Source: Coriobacteriaceae bacterium
Lineage (GTDB): Bacteria; Actinomycetota; Coriobacteriia; Coriobacteriales; Coriobacteriaceae
NCBI GenBank assembly: GCA_025757745.1
Contig: CP107217.1
Location: forward strand, 2,046,001-2,110,000
Length of the DNA stretch: 64,000 nt
Direction of reading: 5' to 3'
The notes below the pieces were generated by a model. It was given only the letters and a program-made list of their open reading frames with translations, was not told the origin of the DNA and did not search any database. Each line of letters begins with the position of its first letter. The stretch's first letter is position 1. A program made the position numbers and the translations under genes. Positions 43,760 to 52,596 of the stretch are shown in pieces.

Positions 43760-44380
43760 CTAAAGATTGTCATCGGACTTTGCGCTGGCTTTGGCCGCCT
43801 CTTCGCCCGCGATCAGGTCCTTAACCGTTATATACGCACTGTACGTAGCATCCTCGATCTTTTCCAAAACATCATCAGGGTCGCAAGTGCCCCAAGTTTC
43901 TTCGAGGACTCGAGCCAATCCCCAAGCAGCGCTGAGCAGGACGTCAACGTCCTTTAGATCTAAATGATCGACCGTAAAGGGATAGTCCGCGCACTCCAGT
44001 AGATACGTGTCAACTGCGCCAATTGCCTCAGCCACGTATGGCTCAAGATCGCAATGGGGTTGGAGGGCGCACAGCGCCTTGTGCGGATCGGTCGGCTCGA
44101 TCCAATACAGCGTTGTCGCATCCTCGCATTTCTCGAGCGGATAACGCTCAACCGCCTTCTCCCAACTTTCATACCAAGGATCGGCATCGCCGTCCGTCAT
44201 CGACCTGCAAAGATCAATCGCCGCAGAAACAGTCGCACACGAGCATCTATAACTGGCGCCTTTCCTAAAATCATCATTGAGCTCGTCGTCGCCAGACAGC
44301 CTCGCCTCCATGATCAGAAACGGGCCGTCATCATCTGTAATGCTCATGGGATAGTTGTCACATTCGTAGTACGGATACAT
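43760..44380 (-). CDS. Unrecognised acidic protein in the DdmDE-like operon
   Basis: 206 aa from ATG 44380 (TTGGAG upstream); in-frame codons up to 44554 overlap the preceding gene and are not used. Very acidic and aromatic (DGDADPWYESWEKAVERYP, LLSAAWGLARVLEETWGTCDPDDVL). No motif recognised. It lies 28 bp after the 108-aa gene and 318 bp before the helicase in the same direction, so it may be an accessory component or regulator. Confidence 0.6.
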   Translation of the reverse strand: MYPYYECDNYPMSITDDDGPFLIMEARLSGDDELNDDFRKGASYRCSCATVSAAIDLCRSMTDGDADPWYESWEKAVERYPLEKCEDATTLYWIEPTDPHKALCALQPHCDLEPYVAEAIGAVDTYLLECADYPFTVDHLDLKDVDVLLSAAWGLARVLEETWGTCDPDDVLEKIEDATYSAYITVKDLIAGEEAAKASAKSDDNL

Positions 44381-44408
44381 TTTGTCTCCAATCAACCGTT
44401 CGGTCACA

Positions 44409-44735
44409 TTAACAAGCAATATCAAAACCGCGCTCACGCGGAGGGTTGTCGTCCTCGATCCATTCGAGCCCGTCGTTCTCATCGATTCCGGCATCGGGGA
44501 CTGACGACCATCTGAACTCGAAACCAAGCTGGTCAAGCTCATCGACTCGCTCACTGATTACTCCGTACGCATCCAACGCATTCTCGAAATCCTCCGAAGA
44601 CACATAGCCGCGCTCGCACTGCTTGCGCATCTGGTGCAAACGACCCATGGCGGCAGCGATGATCTCGCGAAGAACGATAACCTCGCGCTCGCATACATCG
44701 ATGTTTCCTTTGTTGAGCTTGATGCAATCGGACAT
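44409..44735 (-). CDS. Small protein at the head of the DdmDE-like operon
   Basis: 108 aa from ATG 44735, with GGGAGG 5 nt upstream. Helical and acidic: an N-terminal coil (CEREVIVLREIIAAAMGRLHQMRKQCERG) and a C-terminal Trp/Asp-rich segment (WSSVPDAGIDENDGLEWIEDDNPP). No family recognised. It is divergent from the DUF6076-like gene with a 109-bp shared promoter region. Confidence 0.6.
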   Translation of the reverse strand: MSDCIKLNKGNIDVCEREVIVLREIIAAAMGRLHQMRKQCERGYVSSEDFENALDAYGVISERVDELDQLGFEFRWSSVPDAGIDENDGLEWIEDDNPPRERGFDIAC

Positions 44736-44844
44736 AACGGCCTCCCTGGTTTTAAGCCTTTTCGCTTGATTCCATTGAACAGCCGCAAACAGCCGCGTAA
44801 TATGACTTTTATCGGGTTTTAAATTTTGGCTGTTTGGAGCATTA
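44736..44844. promoter_or_regulatory. Divergent promoter region with AACAGCC repeats
   Basis: AACAGCC occurs twice as a direct repeat (GAACAGCCGCAAACAGCC) and once inverted (GGCTGTTT) 35 bp away, flanking the AT-rich centre (TTTTAAATTTT). This layout suggests an operator controlling both divergent units. Confidence 0.45.
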
Positions 44845-47007
44845 ATGCTTGATTCCGAACAAGAGCCGTTTAGCTGGGGTTTCGAGGCTGGCTTTCTTCG
44901 CTCTCCCGTCAATCCCCGCATGCTTCTTCTTAACAGAACGCCAGAGATTGATTGCGCCGATGACGGAAACGCAACCGGCAATGCAAGCGCATGGAATCTC
45001 GTCTCCGTAGCCAACGACCTATTACGCGTCGACTTAAGCTCGCTTTTCAACGAGATTGGGGGCCACTTTCGTGAGCGAGCAAAATTGCGCTTTTACATCG
45101 ATTTGCAGAACGCCATTCGTCAGCCCCCTGCTCCCCACGATGCGCAACACGCTTCGATGGACTACGCAGCCGAACCAGACCATGACGACTGGCTCGATCC
45201 AGACGATTCCGACCAAGAGTCCGCGCAAGCAGAATTGAACGAAGCCGAAATCGAAGTCAACCTTCAAAAACAAAAGGAACGCGACCTCGATTTCTTTGCT
45301 CCGATATTCGATAAAGCCATTACGCGCCATGCACACGGAGAGATATCTGGCATGGCCAGGTATCTCCTTGAAAATGTCTGCAGGCAGTGTGTCATGAACA
45401 TCACAGCGATTCCCGACTATCGCTATTACAGCTGCTGGATGAACAACAACGCTATTGAGTGCAACGAAATCAACCGCCTGTACCGCGCGGTGATCACGAC
45501 ATCGGCCCAACTCAATAAGCAAGAAATGGCGTCCCTCTTCAGCTCCTATCTCAAGCTCGTGTCGAACGACATGGACATTACAACTACCAACGGCAAGACC
45601 GGGCTAACAGAACCGGTGCCGTATAAACGCGACAATCCAAGAGACAACTATCCAAAGGTCAACTCGCAGATAGAAACAGCTTGCGTTTGCACCAATACCG
45701 ATCTCTTTCGAGCGCTTCTCATTGTTTTTTATCAGGAATGTCTGGAGCTTGCCCCGCTGCTTAAAAACACCGAGGCACCTAGCCTGCTCGCGCAAAACGA
45801 AGAGTTTTTCCCAGCCGCCATCAAAACAAGCGACCCGCGACAATTTCGATTATTCGATAATCAGCTGCCGGCAATCATCCGCTTTGGCGACGCTTTTGCA
45901 TACGCAGCCAAAAAGCACTTGCCCGGAAACGAAACGGCTCAAAAGCTCGAAGAACATTTGAGCGATATAAAACGCATGAATAGCGCCCCCTTTATGCAGG
46001 CGTTTCGCAAGAACTATCTCGAGGCTATGCGCGAGAACCAAATCTACGCAAATGGAGACTTCCATACGTATGCAGAGCTTAACGACCAGGAAAACCTCAA
46101 TAGGCTCGTAAGGCTTCAAGCTGTTATTGCAAAGGCAGGAGAGCTTTACTTCACCGAAGAGGAATGTTCCTTTGCAAGCCTTTATGCCCGCATCCTCCAC
46201 GAGCTGCTGCTGTGCGGCATTATGCCGATAACATGCCAAACCTGTGGTTCGCTCTTTTTTCCGACCGGCCCTAACAGCAAGTACTGCGATCGATATAACG
46301 CGGCGACCAAGCTCTATTGCAACCCGCGGCACAACGCCAAAAAACATCTTGGTCGCAAATCACCCCGCGACGTCGCACTCAATATACGGAGAAAAGCCGA
46401 CACGGCATACGAAAAGGGTTTAACGGATTGTGCCCACTATTTTGACAGCCTTGGCAATTTTGTTCTCGATGGTCTTGGCCCAACATACCAAGCGAGCGAC
46501 CTAATTTCCGACGAGCTCTATGCGGCATGGCTGTCTATCGTCAACCAGCCCAATTGCAGGACAAAAATCAGGCGACCAGATAGGAACGGTTTTCCATACC
46601 CCGTACTGTGGTACGGATTCATCCTCAATGGCATACAGTATGTACAAGTCGAGTTTCCCGAAGCCGAGTACCCGGCGCTTTTTGAACGCTTGAGCCAGCT
46701 CGCCGAAAGCCCGCAATCAAAGTGCACGCTGAAGCACAAGGGACCCGGCGAGCACCCATACAGCTCATGGCTTATCAAGTTATACGAGTTGTTGGAGATC
46801 ATTGCGCAAATTAATAGCGCCGACCAGGTGGCAAAGCCCATTCCATTGCTTGGAATAGATAGGGACGATTGTGTCTCGACCGACCCGACCGCCCAAGGCA
46901 CACGGAGCGCGCCCGACGCATGCGTCTACAGCACCGGCACGATAGATAGCCTTAGCTTTACCGTGTATACGAAGGGATATGACCCGGAAAAGCGGGAACG
47001 AGCCTGA
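44845..47007 (+). CDS. Zinc-finger protein, DUF6076-like
   Basis: 720 aa. A cysteine-rich motif at about residues 470-505 (CQTCGSLFFPTGPNSKYCDRYN...YCNPRHNAKKH) matches the CxxC...C...C zinc finger seen in DUF6076/CGNR-like proteins. The N-terminal two thirds are helical and acidic with no enzyme motif. GGAG precedes the ATG. AT-richer than the core genome. It faces away from the DdmDE-like operon. Function unknown; its place in a defence island is the only hint. Confidence 0.6.
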   Translation: MLDSEQEPFSWGFEAGFLRSPVNPRMLLLNRTPEIDCADDGNATGNASAWNLVSVANDLLRVDLSSLFNEIGGHFRERAKLRFYIDLQNAIRQPPAPHDAQHASMDYAAEPDHDDWLDPDDSDQESAQAELNEAEIEVNLQKQKERDLDFFAPIFDKAITRHAHGEISGMARYLLENVCRQCVMNITAIPDYRYYSCWMNNNAIECNEINRLYRAVITTSAQLNKQEMASLFSSYLKLVSNDMDITTTNGKTGLTEPVPYKRDNPRDNYPKVNSQIETACVCTNTDLFRALLIVFYQECLELAPLLKNTEAPSLLAQNEEFFPAAIKTSDPRQFRLFDNQLPAIIRFGDAFAYAAKKHLPGNETAQKLEEHLSDIKRMNSAPFMQAFRKNYLEAMRENQIYANGDFHTYAELNDQENLNRLVRLQAVIAKAGELYFTEEECSFASLYARILHELLLCGIMPITCQTCGSLFFPTGPNSKYCDRYNAATKLYCNPRHNAKKHLGRKSPRDVALNIRRKADTAYEKGLTDCAHYFDSLGNFVLDGLGPTYQASDLISDELYAAWLSIVNQPNCRTKIRRPDRNGFPYPVLWYGFILNGIQYVQVEFPEAEYPALFERLSQLAESPQSKCTLKHKGPGEHPYSSWLIKLYELLEIIAQINSADQVAKPIPLLGIDRDDCVSTDPTAQGTRSAPDACVYSTGTIDSLSFTVYTKGYDPEKRERA

Positions 47008-47009
47008 TG

Positions 47010-47339
47010 TAGCGGCTTCGAGCGAAGCCGCCGGTCACGGGGTGGCACCGGGGCGCGGACGCCGCGGGCCATTGGGAGCAACCCTCCTCCGCTACCTGCG
47101 CGACGTGGCAGCGCCGCTGCGTCGTCCCTGTGCCGAACATCGTCCTGAAGGCGCGGGCGGGTGTCCATGAACAGCCGCGCCCGCACTAGCCTGGGGGACA
47201 GCCGCCCCGCCACCAGCAGTGCGCCGGCACGCCTCGGCACCGCCAGGGTCTCCGCCTCCACGGGCAGGGCAACTTTCTCGATGACCTCGGCAGAGCACAC
47301 GCCCGACAGGTCAACCCCGTTGTAGACGATTGGCCTCAT
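47010..47339 (-). pseudogene. Phage distal-tail (Dit-like) gene remnant
   Basis: The first 60 codons (47157-47339, MRPIVYNGVDLSGVCSAEVIEK...LLVAGRLSPRLVRARLFMDT) look like the N-terminus of a siphovirus distal tail protein. The remainder of the frame reads as Arg/Pro-rich nonsense and runs into the end of the convergent gene, as expected of a truncated, frameshifted copy. No other phage gene is adjacent. Confidence 0.5.
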
Positions 47340-47395
47340 GCGTTGCCCCTCGCGCGCCCGTAGGTGTTACCGCTACTCTGAAAATGACCAGATGA

Positions 47396-49831
47396 TCACC
47401 CAACAATCTTTGGCGAGTGGGGGCTGAACGCATCGTTGCCGTTCTGTTCATCCACCGCCCTGCGCCCCAGGCTTAAGGGTTCTGCCGCGTCATCTTCCAC
47501 CCGCACGGACAGGACATAGTAGAAGTCGGCACCCTGATTCCCACGATCCCGCACGTAGCCAAGGTCGGCCAGGCGGTCGGCCAGCTCGTCCCTCGAAACC
47601 AGCTCATTCGAGGTTATGCGACACGCCACAGGCTCAATCTCGTAGGTGTTCGTCTGGCTTATGGCGTTCCGATAGAAGCGGAACCACGACGTGCGGAAGA
47701 GATCCTTATGGTGCGAGTAGACATGCCCGTCCTTAATGGCATAGAAGTAGAAGAGAAAGCGCCCGCCCTTGCGGAGCCTGCCGCTGCTTTCGAGAAAGTG
47801 ATAGTAGTCATCGGGAGAGTCCCCTCGAATGTAGCCAATCACGAACGATTCGCCACCATGCCCGTAGGAGTCGCTATCCGTCTTGCCCGCGCTTGGAGGC
47901 TCAGCCACAACCATTTCGGTGAAGTAGCTCAGCCGGTTCAGCCGCGTATTGCTTGCCGTGTTCTCGCCGATGACCTTCTCTATGAAATCGCGCAACGCAT
48001 TCTCTGCCGTCCTGCTGATGCTCGGCTTCATGGCGAAAGCGCCGACACCCGGCAAAATCTCCTCGAAGAGCCGGAATTGGCCCTTCTCGCCCGTTTCGCC
48101 CGACCCCGGATAAAGCACGTAGCTGCCAACCGTGCGCCGTATCGCGTCGTTGTACGTGTGCATCTTCAGCAGGTCACCGCGCTTGTAGGTGTTCGTGGTG
48201 GAGGCCGCCTTCTCCTCGTTAAGTTCCTCGCGCTCTGCCTCCTCGGTGCCCACATCCTTGCCGACAAGCCCCGTCAAGTCGGTGATGCGGTACTTGGCGT
48301 CGAAGTGGACGAATGCAACAGCTCCATCTTGCACTGCGGCTCGCTCGTTTGTATAAGCATCCGGGAATATCGCGAGCGTGTAGTCGGGTCTGAACGGTCT
48401 CGAGTACGAACCCTCGTAACGAGTGGCATGAAAGTCACGGGGCGAGAAGGTGCGGTTGTAGTAGAGGTTTACCTTCGCGCCGCACTGCACAATCTGGAAT
48501 GACTGGCAGGAGCGTACGCCCTGCTTGAGGGATATTGACAGCCCACCGTCGGGATTCGTCCCGATAAATGGGTGGTCATCGGTGCTTATCGGCTCGCACC
48601 CCTCGATCCCCCTTACGATGTCGTACAGCTCAAAGAAGATCCAGTACTCGTAGAGGAGGGCCACATTCTTCGATTCGCCCTCGTAGATGTCATCCTTGCC
48701 CTTCCAGTCGAGCTGCAGCGCCATATCGAGCATGGAATATGCGAAGAAGATCTGCGAGTATCCCTCGCGCTTCTGCAACACCTGGTTGTTCTGAGGCATC
48801 ATCTGCAGGGTGCCGACATCGTCGAAGAAGGCGTCGCTGAGTATCGTATCCAGCATGGCGTGCAGCGCGGCGGCTTCGCGATAACACTCCGTCTGCCGAG
48901 TATCGCCCTTCTCGGCATCCAGGACAGTCATCAGAGAGGTGCAGATCCGGTCAATCTCATGCAGGGCAAATTTCACAAACCGATTGGCGGGCGTGTCGAG
49001 CAGGTCGTACTTGCGCGTGACGCTGACCATCTGGGGGAGGTAGACGCCTCCCGCATCGCCGCCGCAGTTCAAGCGCGTCCACATCCGGCTGTTCGAGAAG
49101 GGGTTCGTATAAAACCTCCGGGACGGCATGCCAGCCCCAACCGACCGCAGCTCGTCCTCGTGATCCAGCGCCCTATCAGGGTTCCTCTTTATCGCCTCGA
49201 AGAGGGCTTGGAGGTTCGGTTCGTAGCAGAACTGCCGCAGGAAGACGAACTGCTCAAGCAGCGTCTCGCGATTCTCGTCGGCTTGCTTGTAAACGTTCGA
49301 CGTGGAGCCCGAGTAGTCAAGGAGCAGCGCAGCGCACCTTGCGGCAAGCTCCTCGGTGAGCTCGATGTAATCGTCTTCATAGCCAATCTTGAGCGGGACG
49401 ACTTCGAACTGTAGCATCGGCGCATCAGCTTCCTCGCCGAATCGAATCCTCGAACGCCCGAGATAGTTCACGAACTGGAAGGTGACACTATTGCCGTTTC
49501 TGTCGCACCTGATATTCTTGCCTTCGTTTTGGAACGAGGCGCGAGGATGCAGGCCACCATCAGGGGTCCGCTCGTATTCGAGCACATAACATGTGGTTTC
49601 GTTGATTCGAAGCGTGGGACTCCCGTCAAGACCGTCCTTGACGGCGAAGGCTGGTGTTGAACCAGCGCCATTCTGGGATGCTTCCGGCTTGAGACCGAAA
49701 CACGTCAGCCCGGTTAGCCCGGTCTGCTGTTCCTCGTCCCAATCGACTCGGTCATGCGCACCGCTCTGGTAGAGCCTGGCTATTGTTCTTCCATCCGCTG
49801 CAAAGCGGATTGCGCCGATGCTGCCGTCCAT
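47396..49831 (-). CDS. LlaJI-type restriction subunit R2 (DUF2357, PD-(D/E)XK nuclease)
   Basis: 811 aa. The N-terminal DUF2357 domain is followed by a McrC-like nuclease core in the middle: RPDYTLAIFPD (Asp), VHFDAKYRIT (D-x-K) and KRGDLLKMHTYNDAIRR. The extra C-terminal 170 residues (FLESSGRLRKGG...NDAFSPHSPKIVG) have a decayed second copy at 54402-54812. It should act with the McrB-like NTPase just upstream (3-bp gap) to cleave unmodified DNA. Last gene of the four-gene operon. Confidence 0.82.
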   Translation of the reverse strand: MDGSIGAIRFAADGRTIARLYQSGAHDRVDWDEEQQTGLTGLTCFGLKPEASQNGAGSTPAFAVKDGLDGSPTLRINETTCYVLEYERTPDGGLHPRASFQNEGKNIRCDRNGNSVTFQFVNYLGRSRIRFGEEADAPMLQFEVVPLKIGYEDDYIELTEELAARCAALLLDYSGSTSNVYKQADENRETLLEQFVFLRQFCYEPNLQALFEAIKRNPDRALDHEDELRSVGAGMPSRRFYTNPFSNSRMWTRLNCGGDAGGVYLPQMVSVTRKYDLLDTPANRFVKFALHEIDRICTSLMTVLDAEKGDTRQTECYREAAALHAMLDTILSDAFFDDVGTLQMMPQNNQVLQKREGYSQIFFAYSMLDMALQLDWKGKDDIYEGESKNVALLYEYWIFFELYDIVRGIEGCEPISTDDHPFIGTNPDGGLSISLKQGVRSCQSFQIVQCGAKVNLYYNRTFSPRDFHATRYEGSYSRPFRPDYTLAIFPDAYTNERAAVQDGAVAFVHFDAKYRITDLTGLVGKDVGTEEAEREELNEEKAASTTNTYKRGDLLKMHTYNDAIRRTVGSYVLYPGSGETGEKGQFRLFEEILPGVGAFAMKPSISRTAENALRDFIEKVIGENTASNTRLNRLSYFTEMVVAEPPSAGKTDSDSYGHGGESFVIGYIRGDSPDDYYHFLESSGRLRKGGRFLFYFYAIKDGHVYSHHKDLFRTSWFRFYRNAISQTNTYEIEPVACRITSNELVSRDELADRLADLGYVRDRGNQGADFYYVLSVRVEDDAAEPLSLGRRAVDEQNGNDAFSPHSPKIVG

Positions 49832-49834
49832 AGG

Positions 49835-51694
49835 CTAGATGAAGCTCGCATACTGCACGTTATCGAGTTTCGCTGCCATCTGGCTTATCTTAACGGAGCT
49901 CAGCTCGCCATCGCATATGTCTTTCAGGCTTTTAAGCAGATTGCCGATCTCACGCTTGTTACCATGGAGCTTCGGCAGCACCTTCTGGACAATCTGCTCA
50001 TCGACAGAACGCTCGAGTTCGTAGTTCTCGCCGTCAAGCTCGTGCGCGGCATTAACGTACATTCGCACTTCGCGCACGGTGCGGAAGGCAAACTCATAGC
50101 CGCATTTCTCCAGCTCTTCATACAGCTTGCCGAACTTCTCGAAGATGGCGTTAGCATCATCTTCGCTGATGTAATTGGCTCCCTCCCATATGTCCTTGGC
50201 GAGACGCAGAAAAGCCTGGGGGACGCCGGAAGCTGCGACGGCAACGTCCGGCGCATCCTCGATGGCTTTGAACCCTGCGAGGACTTCGGCCTTCGACGGC
50301 TTGAACTCTATGACGTTTGCCCTGTCGAGCACCTTGGGGCTAAACATGTAAGTGGTCTCATCGATGTTCACGGTGCCGACAACGAACAGGTTCTGCGGAT
50401 AGGGCAGCCTGTCAGCACCGCCATCGCCGTACCCATCAAGCACGATGAGGTTATCCTCGCCGATGGTCTCCATGTGGCTGAGGAAGTCTGAGAAATACCG
50501 CTCGACATGGCTCAGGTTCATCTCGTCGAGGATGAGGAAATACGGAACCTCGGGGTTAGCGTTGGCCCGTTCGATGAGTCTCAGTATGCCGGTCTCTTCG
50601 TACGCGCCTTTGCCGCCGTCTGCAATCGGGTTGAAGAAGCCCAGCACCTTGGTGTTGTCGGTCCAGTCGGCACCGACCGGGACGAGCAACCAGTTTGGCT
50701 CCCCGTCTTCATCCAAGACCTCAAGGTACTTTGCAAAACGCTTGGAAATCCGCGTCTTGCCTGTTCCGCTGTTGCCAGCAAGGATGACAAAGGGCTTTGC
50801 CAGTAGTGACGTGATGTAGCGCCTGGAGAAGTCGGTTTTAAATTCAGCTGGAAGGTTGTTTAGCTGAAAAGTCCTCTTCTCTCTGCTTGATGCTTTCGAT
50901 GAATTCTTTGCAGCAAGGTCGATTAGTTGATGCATTGCGGGCAGCACGTCATCGCCTTGTTCGTAGTCGATGCCCTCTTCGGCAATCAATTGGCTCGCTA
51001 TGAGGTTTCGCATGAACTCAGCCACGCTGTAATCAAACTCAAGTTTCCCTGCGTAAACGTCAGCGAAATACTTGAATGCCGTGGTCAGGCTACCAGCCCT
51101 CATCTTGCATCCGCGATTGCAAAGGGCAATAAGATCGTCAATTCTCGACTTGTAGTCGTAATCTATCGCACCCGAAAACTGCCCGTCTTTGTATCTGCTT
51201 CCAGTGGCGAAGAAGAGTTTCGTTAGCTCCAAGATATATGCATCTTCGGAGACGCCCACAGGCTTTACTTCGGCTGCATCCATCCAGAATGTCCTTTCCG
51301 CAAAACCGTCCTCTTGCAACGGCGATGAATCGTTTACTTTGCCCGTCACTGGCAACAACAGCAGTGCGGCAAACAAGTTGCCGACATTTGGACGCTTTGC
51401 CCCGTCTCCTTGTATTTGCACACGTACTTTTCCGCCTTTTTTTGCAACGGGATAACGCGTGCCAAGGGAGACAACTTGCCCAGTAGAGGGTACGACTACT
51501 TCCAAGATGATTGCGTGTCCGATAATGTCAACTGCAGTCAGCGTATCCCCGTTTGCAAGAGAGCCTGAACCTTTGAGTTCGTACTGTCCAGCACCACCTT
51601 GTCCAACTGTTCTCCCGCGAACGGATAGCGTATTCTCGCTATATATAGAATTCGGAATGGGATAGCTCAAATTCCATTCATCGACAAAGGACAT
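49835..51694 (-). CDS. LlaJI-type restriction subunit R1 (McrB-like AAA+ NTPase)
   Basis: 619 aa. The N-terminal half is a probable DNA-recognition region and the C-terminal half is a McrB-family AAA+ domain: VILAGNSGTGKTRISKRFAKYL (Walker A), PYFLILDEMNLSHVERYFSDFL (Walker B) and FVVGTVNIDETTYMFSPKVLDRAN (sensor 1 and McrB signature). It likely powers translocation for the R2 nuclease. ATG 51694 is used; GTG codons at 51703-51706 are alternatives. It begins 14 bp after the methyltransferase stop. Confidence 0.85.
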   Translation of the reverse strand: MSFVDEWNLSYPIPNSIYSENTLSVRGRTVGQGGAGQYELKGSGSLANGDTLTAVDIIGHAIILEVVVPSTGQVVSLGTRYPVAKKGGKVRVQIQGDGAKRPNVGNLFAALLLLPVTGKVNDSSPLQEDGFAERTFWMDAAEVKPVGVSEDAYILELTKLFFATGSRYKDGQFSGAIDYDYKSRIDDLIALCNRGCKMRAGSLTTAFKYFADVYAGKLEFDYSVAEFMRNLIASQLIAEEGIDYEQGDDVLPAMHQLIDLAAKNSSKASSREKRTFQLNNLPAEFKTDFSRRYITSLLAKPFVILAGNSGTGKTRISKRFAKYLEVLDEDGEPNWLLVPVGADWTDNTKVLGFFNPIADGGKGAYEETGILRLIERANANPEVPYFLILDEMNLSHVERYFSDFLSHMETIGEDNLIVLDGYGDGGADRLPYPQNLFVVGTVNIDETTYMFSPKVLDRANVIEFKPSKAEVLAGFKAIEDAPDVAVAASGVPQAFLRLAKDIWEGANYISEDDANAIFEKFGKLYEELEKCGYEFAFRTVREVRMYVNAAHELDGENYELERSVDEQIVQKVLPKLHGNKREIGNLLKSLKDICDGELSSVKISQMAAKLDNVQYASFI

Positions 51695-51708
51695 GGCAAC
51701 CACCACAA

Positions 51709-52596
51709 TTAATCTGCTGCATAGTCAGCTATGCATCTAGCAACGTACTCAGCAAGCTTAACTGGCACGGCATTGCCAATCGCCTGCTCAATGTCTGTCT
51801 TGGACCCGACAAACTCAAACTCTTCGGGGAAGGTTTGCAGATAGCTGCGCTCCTTGTATGTTAAGGCTCTCACACCTTCAGAAATATCAGCCTTGTCGGC
51901 ATGATGCCTCTTATATGCTGGCGGTATCGGACGGTTGGTGCCTCGTACCGTTACCGCTGGCTCGTCAATCGTGAAGACGCCCCTACGCTGGAAGTTGCGT
52001 GGATGCATGTAGAAGTATTGCGTGCCGAGCGAATCGCCAAGGTAATCCCTGACGGTCATCTGCTTGTCGCTCAGCCTTGAATCCAAGAGTTCGCCGAGAA
52101 AGTCATCTTTATCACCAAGATGACCGACAAGGATAAAGCGCCTGCGAATCTGAGGCACACCACATAGACTGGCGTTGAGGACGCGCCTCGTGAGACCGTA
52201 TCCAGCATTGCGGAATATTTCCAGCGCCTCGGGCAGGACGTCCATCCGCTCGATATTGTAAACATTCTCCATGACGAACCACTCGGGTCTGACGTCCCGA
52301 ACTATCTCAGCATATCGGATGGTGAGATTGGCCCTTTTGCCGCGCTGTCTGGCGCCCGCAATGGAGAAGTCCTGGCAAGGGGGGCCACCGATTATCATCG
52401 ACGGCGAATACTCTTCAATTTTCGGGACCGCTTCCGCATCGTAAAGATCGTATTTGAATGCCGGGTGGTCGAAGTTTGCCGAATAGATGTCGACAGCCGC
52501 CTGCCAGTTATCAAACGCCGCCTTTATGTTGAAGCCCGCATTCTGGAATCCGAGCGACATACCGCCGCATCCCGAGAAAAGATCAACGCAGTCCAT
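51709..52596 (-). CDS. DNA (cytosine-5) methyltransferase, second of pair
   Basis: 295 aa. Motif I is DLFSGCGGMSLGF, motif IV is GGPPCQDFS with catalytic Cys, motif VI is MENV, motif VIII is RRRF, and motifs IX-X are AVTVRG and AIGNAVPVKLAEYVA. Compact target domain. It overlaps the preceding methyltransferase gene by 14 bp. Two m5C enzymes are needed when the recognition site is asymmetric and each strand needs its own enzyme, as in LlaJI. Confidence 0.93.
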   Translation of the reverse strand: MDCVDLFSGCGGMSLGFQNAGFNIKAAFDNWQAAVDIYSANFDHPAFKYDLYDAEAVPKIEEYSPSMIIGGPPCQDFSIAGARQRGKRANLTIRYAEIVRDVRPEWFVMENVYNIERMDVLPEALEIFRNAGYGLTRRVLNASLCGVPQIRRRFILVGHLGDKDDFLGELLDSRLSDKQMTVRDYLGDSLGTQYFYMHPRNFQRRGVFTIDEPAVTVRGTNRPIPPAYKRHHADKADISEGVRALTYKERSYLQTFPEEFEFVGSKTDIEQAIGNAVPVKLAEYVARCIADYAAD

